Source: Candidatus Zhuqueibacterota bacterium | Lineage (GTDB): Bacteria > Zhuqueibacterota > QNDG01 | Assembly (NCBI GenBank): GCA_003645915.1 | Contig: QNDG01000025.1 | Coordinates: 1 to 8,901 of the forward strand | DNA length: 8,901 bases | Direction: 5' to 3' | In this document: positions 6,995 to 8,901 of the stretch, in pieces | Position numbering within the stretch: the first letter of the stretch is position 1 | How the letters are laid out: each line of letters starts with the position of its first letter | The notes under the pieces: generated by a model | The model's database searches: none | Seen by the model: the letters and a program-made list of their open reading frames with translations, nothing else | What the model was told of the DNA's origin: nothing | Made by a program: the position numbers and the translations under genes

Positions 6995-7581
6995 CCTCCC
7001 AGCTTTGCTTTAAGCAGAGACCACGGCGGCACGTCTGATGTTCTGTAGTCAATCCAGTAATAAATTGACCATTCACCTTTCACATCCGGTACAAGCCAGA
7101 ATTCTGCCCTTCCTTTAAAACTTTTATGTTCCAGCACTTCACTGGTATGAGGAACTCTGAGGTTATAATCAACTAATAATACTGCACTGTCAGACGCAAC
7201 AGTCTGTTTTTCAAGAGAAAGAGAGAGTGTGCAAACAGAATCATCCGGTATAATTGAAAATATTTGTCTTATCGCACTTTCTTCATTTTGTCTTGTCCAG
7301 CCTGAAAAAATTCCTGAAAACTGGACCGCAGTCTCAGGATCAGGTAAAAACCTGTATGTTTTTGAACTGTAAACAGAATCTGTCAGACACCTTACAAAGT
7401 ATTCAACACTTTTTTCTTTTACAGCTTTCTGAAGATTTGACATTACAATTTCGGGGCTGACAGGTATTACCCAGTCAGAGCGGGAACTTTTAGGCTCTTC
7501 CGGCTCTCTTAAAGAAAAGGGAAACCTGCAGTAAATAAAAAACAAACTAAATGTAGTAATAAAAATAAAATACCTTCTCAT
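6991..7581 (-). CDS. Uncharacterised putative lipoprotein, likely NTF2/SnoaL-like fold
   Basis: A 196-residue protein and first gene of the operon. Two arginines are followed by a hydrophobic stretch (4-17) and Cys18, then a Ser/Glu/Pro/Lys-rich linker. The residues before Cys (FIY) are a poor lipobox, so it may be a lipoprotein or simply a secreted or N-terminally anchored protein. The mature part starts with a helix of the type SPEIVMSNLQKAVKEKSVEYF (about 43-63), continues through strand-like segments, and ends with EWSIYYWIDYRT (170-181) and a WSLLKAKL tail. This helix-first, W-x-I-x-x-W-x-D-x-R-T ending arrangement is like NTF2/SnoaL-like lipoproteins seen in many uncultured diderm bacteria, but that is from memory and general pattern. 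The ATG has GGGGGAG 11 nt upstream, and an in-frame stop near 7610 limits any longer start. No function can be assigned. Confidence 0.75.
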   Translation of the reverse strand: MRRYFIFITTFSLFFIYCRFPFSLREPEEPKSSRSDWVIPVSPEIVMSNLQKAVKEKSVEYFVRCLTDSVYSSKTYRFLPDPETAVQFSGIFSGWTRQNEESAIRQIFSIIPDDSVCTLSLSLEKQTVASDSAVLLVDYNLRVPHTSEVLEHKSFKGRAEFWLVPDVKGEWSIYYWIDYRTSDVPPWSLLKAKLGG

Positions 7582-7629
7582 CTCCGGCCTGACTCCCCCG
7601 CGTTCGCACTATATAACCCGGGAAATCCT

Positions 7630-7648
7630 GAAACACCAACGGTGTTTC
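7630..7648. other. Stem-loop in the leader of the lipoprotein-deacetylase-PdxJ-like operon
   Basis: A perfect 8-bp inverted repeat (GAAACACC / GGTGTTTC) with a 3-nt spacer lies about 50 bp before the operon's first start. Neither strand shows a following T-run, so it is not a standard terminator. It could be a protein-binding palindrome or an RNA hairpin in the leader. The DNA between it and the start (about 7582-7622) is strikingly GC rich (CCCGGG, CGCGGGGG) for this window. Confidence 0.45.
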
Positions 7649-7751
7649 TCTAAAAAAATTCTTGTATTTTTAAACCTTTTAAACCATACAATATACAACT
7701 TAAAATAACAATAACCTGCCTATTAATCAATCGGATTTTATGAATTTTTAA

Positions 7752-7769
7752 GTGATTTTAAAAAATCAC
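7752..7769 (-). terminator. Weak stem-loop across the sfsA stop codon, possible terminator
   Basis: GTGATTT / AAATCAC pairs over 7-8 bp with a very short A/T loop and includes the sfsA TAA stop (7758-7760). The minus-strand sequence after it is TTAAAAATTC, not a true T-run. Termination of sfsA here is therefore possible but poorly supported. Confidence 0.25.
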
Positions 7770-8447
7770 AGGTATTTGTTGTTTAATTTCAATTCTGTTT
7801 TTGCCTGTTCTGCAATTTAAAGCAAACACACTTACTCCGGCCTGATGAGCATCTTTCAGAATATTGTAAAAATCAGGATCTGTTTCTCTGTTGGGGCTGA
7901 CCTGTCTGGCATCAGGCCTCTGCACAATAAATATAACTGCACTGCAGCTCCCCTGATTTTTAAGATTGATTAGTTCCGTTATATGTTTTACCCCTCTTGC
8001 AGTAGGAGCGTCAGGGAAAAATCCTGTTTTATCTATTACAAGAGTTACGGACTTAACTTCAATAAAACATCTGGACTGTTGATTTTTTAATACAAAATCC
8101 AGCCTGCTGGTTCCGCATTTCACCTCTTTTTTAATTTGTTCGTATTTTCTAAACTCTTTTATAATACCCTGTTTAAATCCTTCGCAAAAAAGCTTATTGG
8201 GAAGTGTTGCATCAACTGACACCCAGACTCCCTTTTCATTCCGGATCATAACAAAATCATATTTTGTTTTTCTTCCGGGAGTACCCTTATATAAAATACC
8301 GGCTTTTCTGCCTGGGATAAGCAGCTCACCAAGCCTTCCTGAATTTGCAAGGTGAGCAGAGACTATGGAGCCGTTCAGATTGATCCGTACTGTAAATCTG
8401 TTAACTCTCTCTACGAATTCACCCTGTAAAATATCTTTATAAAACAT
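7758..8447 (-). CDS. sfsA: SfsA family DNA/RNA nuclease
   Basis: A 229-residue SfsA protein, normal length. The N-terminal part (about 1-80) is the OB-fold-like nucleic-acid-binding domain, with the family segment AHLANSGRLGELLIPG (31-46). The C-terminal part is the PD-(D/E)xK nuclease domain with SRLDF (Asp117), IEVKS (Glu130, Lys132) and the signature FFPDAPTARGVKHITEL (143-159). E. coli SfsA was named 'sugar fermentation stimulation' and was long described as a regulator of maltose use; its structure and the motif support nuclease activity. The chosen ATG aligns with the E. coli N-terminus. No Shine-Dalgarno sequence is visible upstream (GTGATTTAAT precedes the ATG), so translation may be weak or leaderless. 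A transposon-like inverted repeat ends only 19 bp upstream. Its neighbours give no functional hint. Confidence 0.95.
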   Translation of the reverse strand: MFYKDILQGEFVERVNRFTVRINLNGSIVSAHLANSGRLGELLIPGRKAGILYKGTPGRKTKYDFVMIRNEKGVWVSVDATLPNKLFCEGFKQGIIKEFRKYEQIKKEVKCGTSRLDFVLKNQQSRCFIEVKSVTLVIDKTGFFPDAPTARGVKHITELINLKNQGSCSAVIFIVQRPDARQVSPNRETDPDFYNILKDAHQAGVSVFALNCRTGKNRIEIKQQIPVIF

Positions 8448-8466
8448 ATTAAATCACATAAAAAAA

Positions 8467-8583
8467 GGAGCTGTCTTAAAAGTCCGTCTTACCCACTCTG
8501 CACAATTAATGCATACATGTCAAGACTCTTAAATTCTGCAATCAAATAATTACAAAATTTAACAGGACTCTTTGGACAACCCC
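8467..8583. mobile_element. Degenerate MITE-like element or IS remnant upstream of sfsA
   Basis: GGAGCTGTCTTAAAAGTCC (8467-8485) is mirrored by GGACTCTTTGGACAACCCC (8565-8583). With the flanking AA/TT, 16 of 21 positions are complementary. Both ends resemble the GGGG-TTGTCC/CTGTCT-AAAAGTCC type of terminal repeat common in IS1182-like and other DDE insertion sequences. The roughly 117-bp interval has no usable open frame, and I see no clear target-site duplication, so it is an old non-autonomous element or a deletion remnant. It contains a perfect -35 hexamer (TTGACA, minus strand, 8518-8523) directed at sfsA, but no good -10 box at the right distance. The repeats are seen; the transposon origin is inferred. 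Confidence 0.5.
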
Positions 8584-8612
8584 TTGCTGAAACTATCTTT
8601 TTACGCCTTATT

Positions 8613-8901
8613 TTACTTTTGTTCTGTACTTTCCTCTTTTAATTCTTCTTCAGCCGGTTCATCCTCTTCTTCCTCTTCCGCATCTTTTCTTTCAAGGAGA
8701 TTTTCATCGTCCTTTTTCTTTTTAATAACCAGAAAAACCAGGCAGTTTCCTGCATTAAAGACCGCCATAGGATAAGAAATTGCAAACCCTCCGATAATCA
8801 GCAGTAATATTGCCATTATCCACGAAGAGATGTTTGTAATTAACGGCAGAGTCAGGCTCATCAATTCACGACTGTAAAAGAAATAACCGGAGTAATCTCC
8901 A
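8613..8901 (-). CDS. C-terminal part of an unrecognised membrane protein with acidic tail (partial)
   Basis: The minus-strand frame is open from the stop at 8613 to the window edge. I read it as the 3' end of a longer gene rather than a small ORF. A TTG at 8864 or ATG at 8861 could start an approximately 82-residue protein, but neither has a convincing ribosome binding site, and the codons before them (encoding GDYSGYFFYSREL) look like ordinary protein. Visible are one long or two closely packed hydrophobic segments (LTLPLITNISSWIMAILLLI through CLVFLVI), then a basic KKKK stop-transfer cluster, a DDENLLERKD segment and a tail of about 23 residues made mostly of Glu and Asp. The positive cluster puts the acidic tail in the cytoplasm. 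I do not recognise the family; it could be a transporter or a small integral membrane protein. Confidence 0.6.
   Translation of the reverse strand, partial: GDYSGYFFYSRELMSLTLPLITNISSWIMAILLLIIGGFAISYPMAVFNAGNCLVFLVIKKKKDDENLLERKDAEEEEEDEPAEEELKEESTEQK

Noticed and set aside
8486..8564. Transposase fragment inside the element upstream of sfsA
   Set aside because: All frames read on the minus strand are quickly broken by stops and show no recognisable transposase motif.
8572..8775. Plus-strand frame with a Ser-rich stretch
   Set aside because: The serine run is simply the antisense of the Glu/Asp-rich tail codons of the minus-strand membrane protein.
1..8901. CRISPR arrays, tRNA or rRNA genes, phage or toxin-antitoxin modules
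   Set aside because: No regularly spaced repeats, no tRNA-like cloverleaf and no relevant proteins were seen; intergenic regions are short and A/T rich.

Overview
The window is AT-rich. Every gene I can support lies on the minus strand, so transcription runs from high to low coordinates. The mix suggests an anaerobic, diderm (Gram-negative type) bacterium: a single-chain, oxygen-sensitive pyruvate:ferredoxin oxidoreductase, a ChaN-type lipoprotein, an N-terminally anchored 'divergent polysaccharide deacetylase' and SfsA. The exact phylum cannot be fixed from the sequence. An FCB-group or related candidate phylum is possible, but that is only an impression.

Layout in the direction of transcription (right to left). 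The right edge holds the C-terminal end of an unrecognised membrane protein with an acidic tail (8613-8901, cut by the window). A short gap carries a degenerate pair of inverted repeats resembling transposon ends (8467-8583), and then comes sfsA (7758-8447). A 176-bp gap with a leader hairpin precedes a tight three-gene operon: an uncharacterised putative lipoprotein with a likely NTF2/SnoaL-like fold (6991-7581), a membrane-anchored divergent polysaccharide deacetylase (DUF610 family, overlapping the previous gene by 4 nt), and a PdxJ-family protein (5152-5865, 22 bp downstream). A 418-bp intergenic region follows. It holds a roughly 140-bp MITE-like element with 5-bp direct repeats at its ends, an A/T-rich leader and a perfect 16-bp palindrome. 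Then come nifJ (1206-4733) with a clear intrinsic terminator, and a ChaN-family lipoprotein (215-1114), also with a clear intrinsic terminator.

The most interesting observation is the PdxJ-family protein. The barrel scaffold, length and several family signatures are intact. However, all three residues known as catalytic in E. coli pyridoxine 5'-phosphate synthase (His45, Glu72, His193) are replaced (Arg43, Gln70, Gly191 here), as are several substrate-binding residues. It is probably not a pyridoxine phosphate synthase, and its operon partners are envelope proteins rather than vitamin B6 genes. The two inverted-repeat elements are the other structures that ordinary gene calling would miss.
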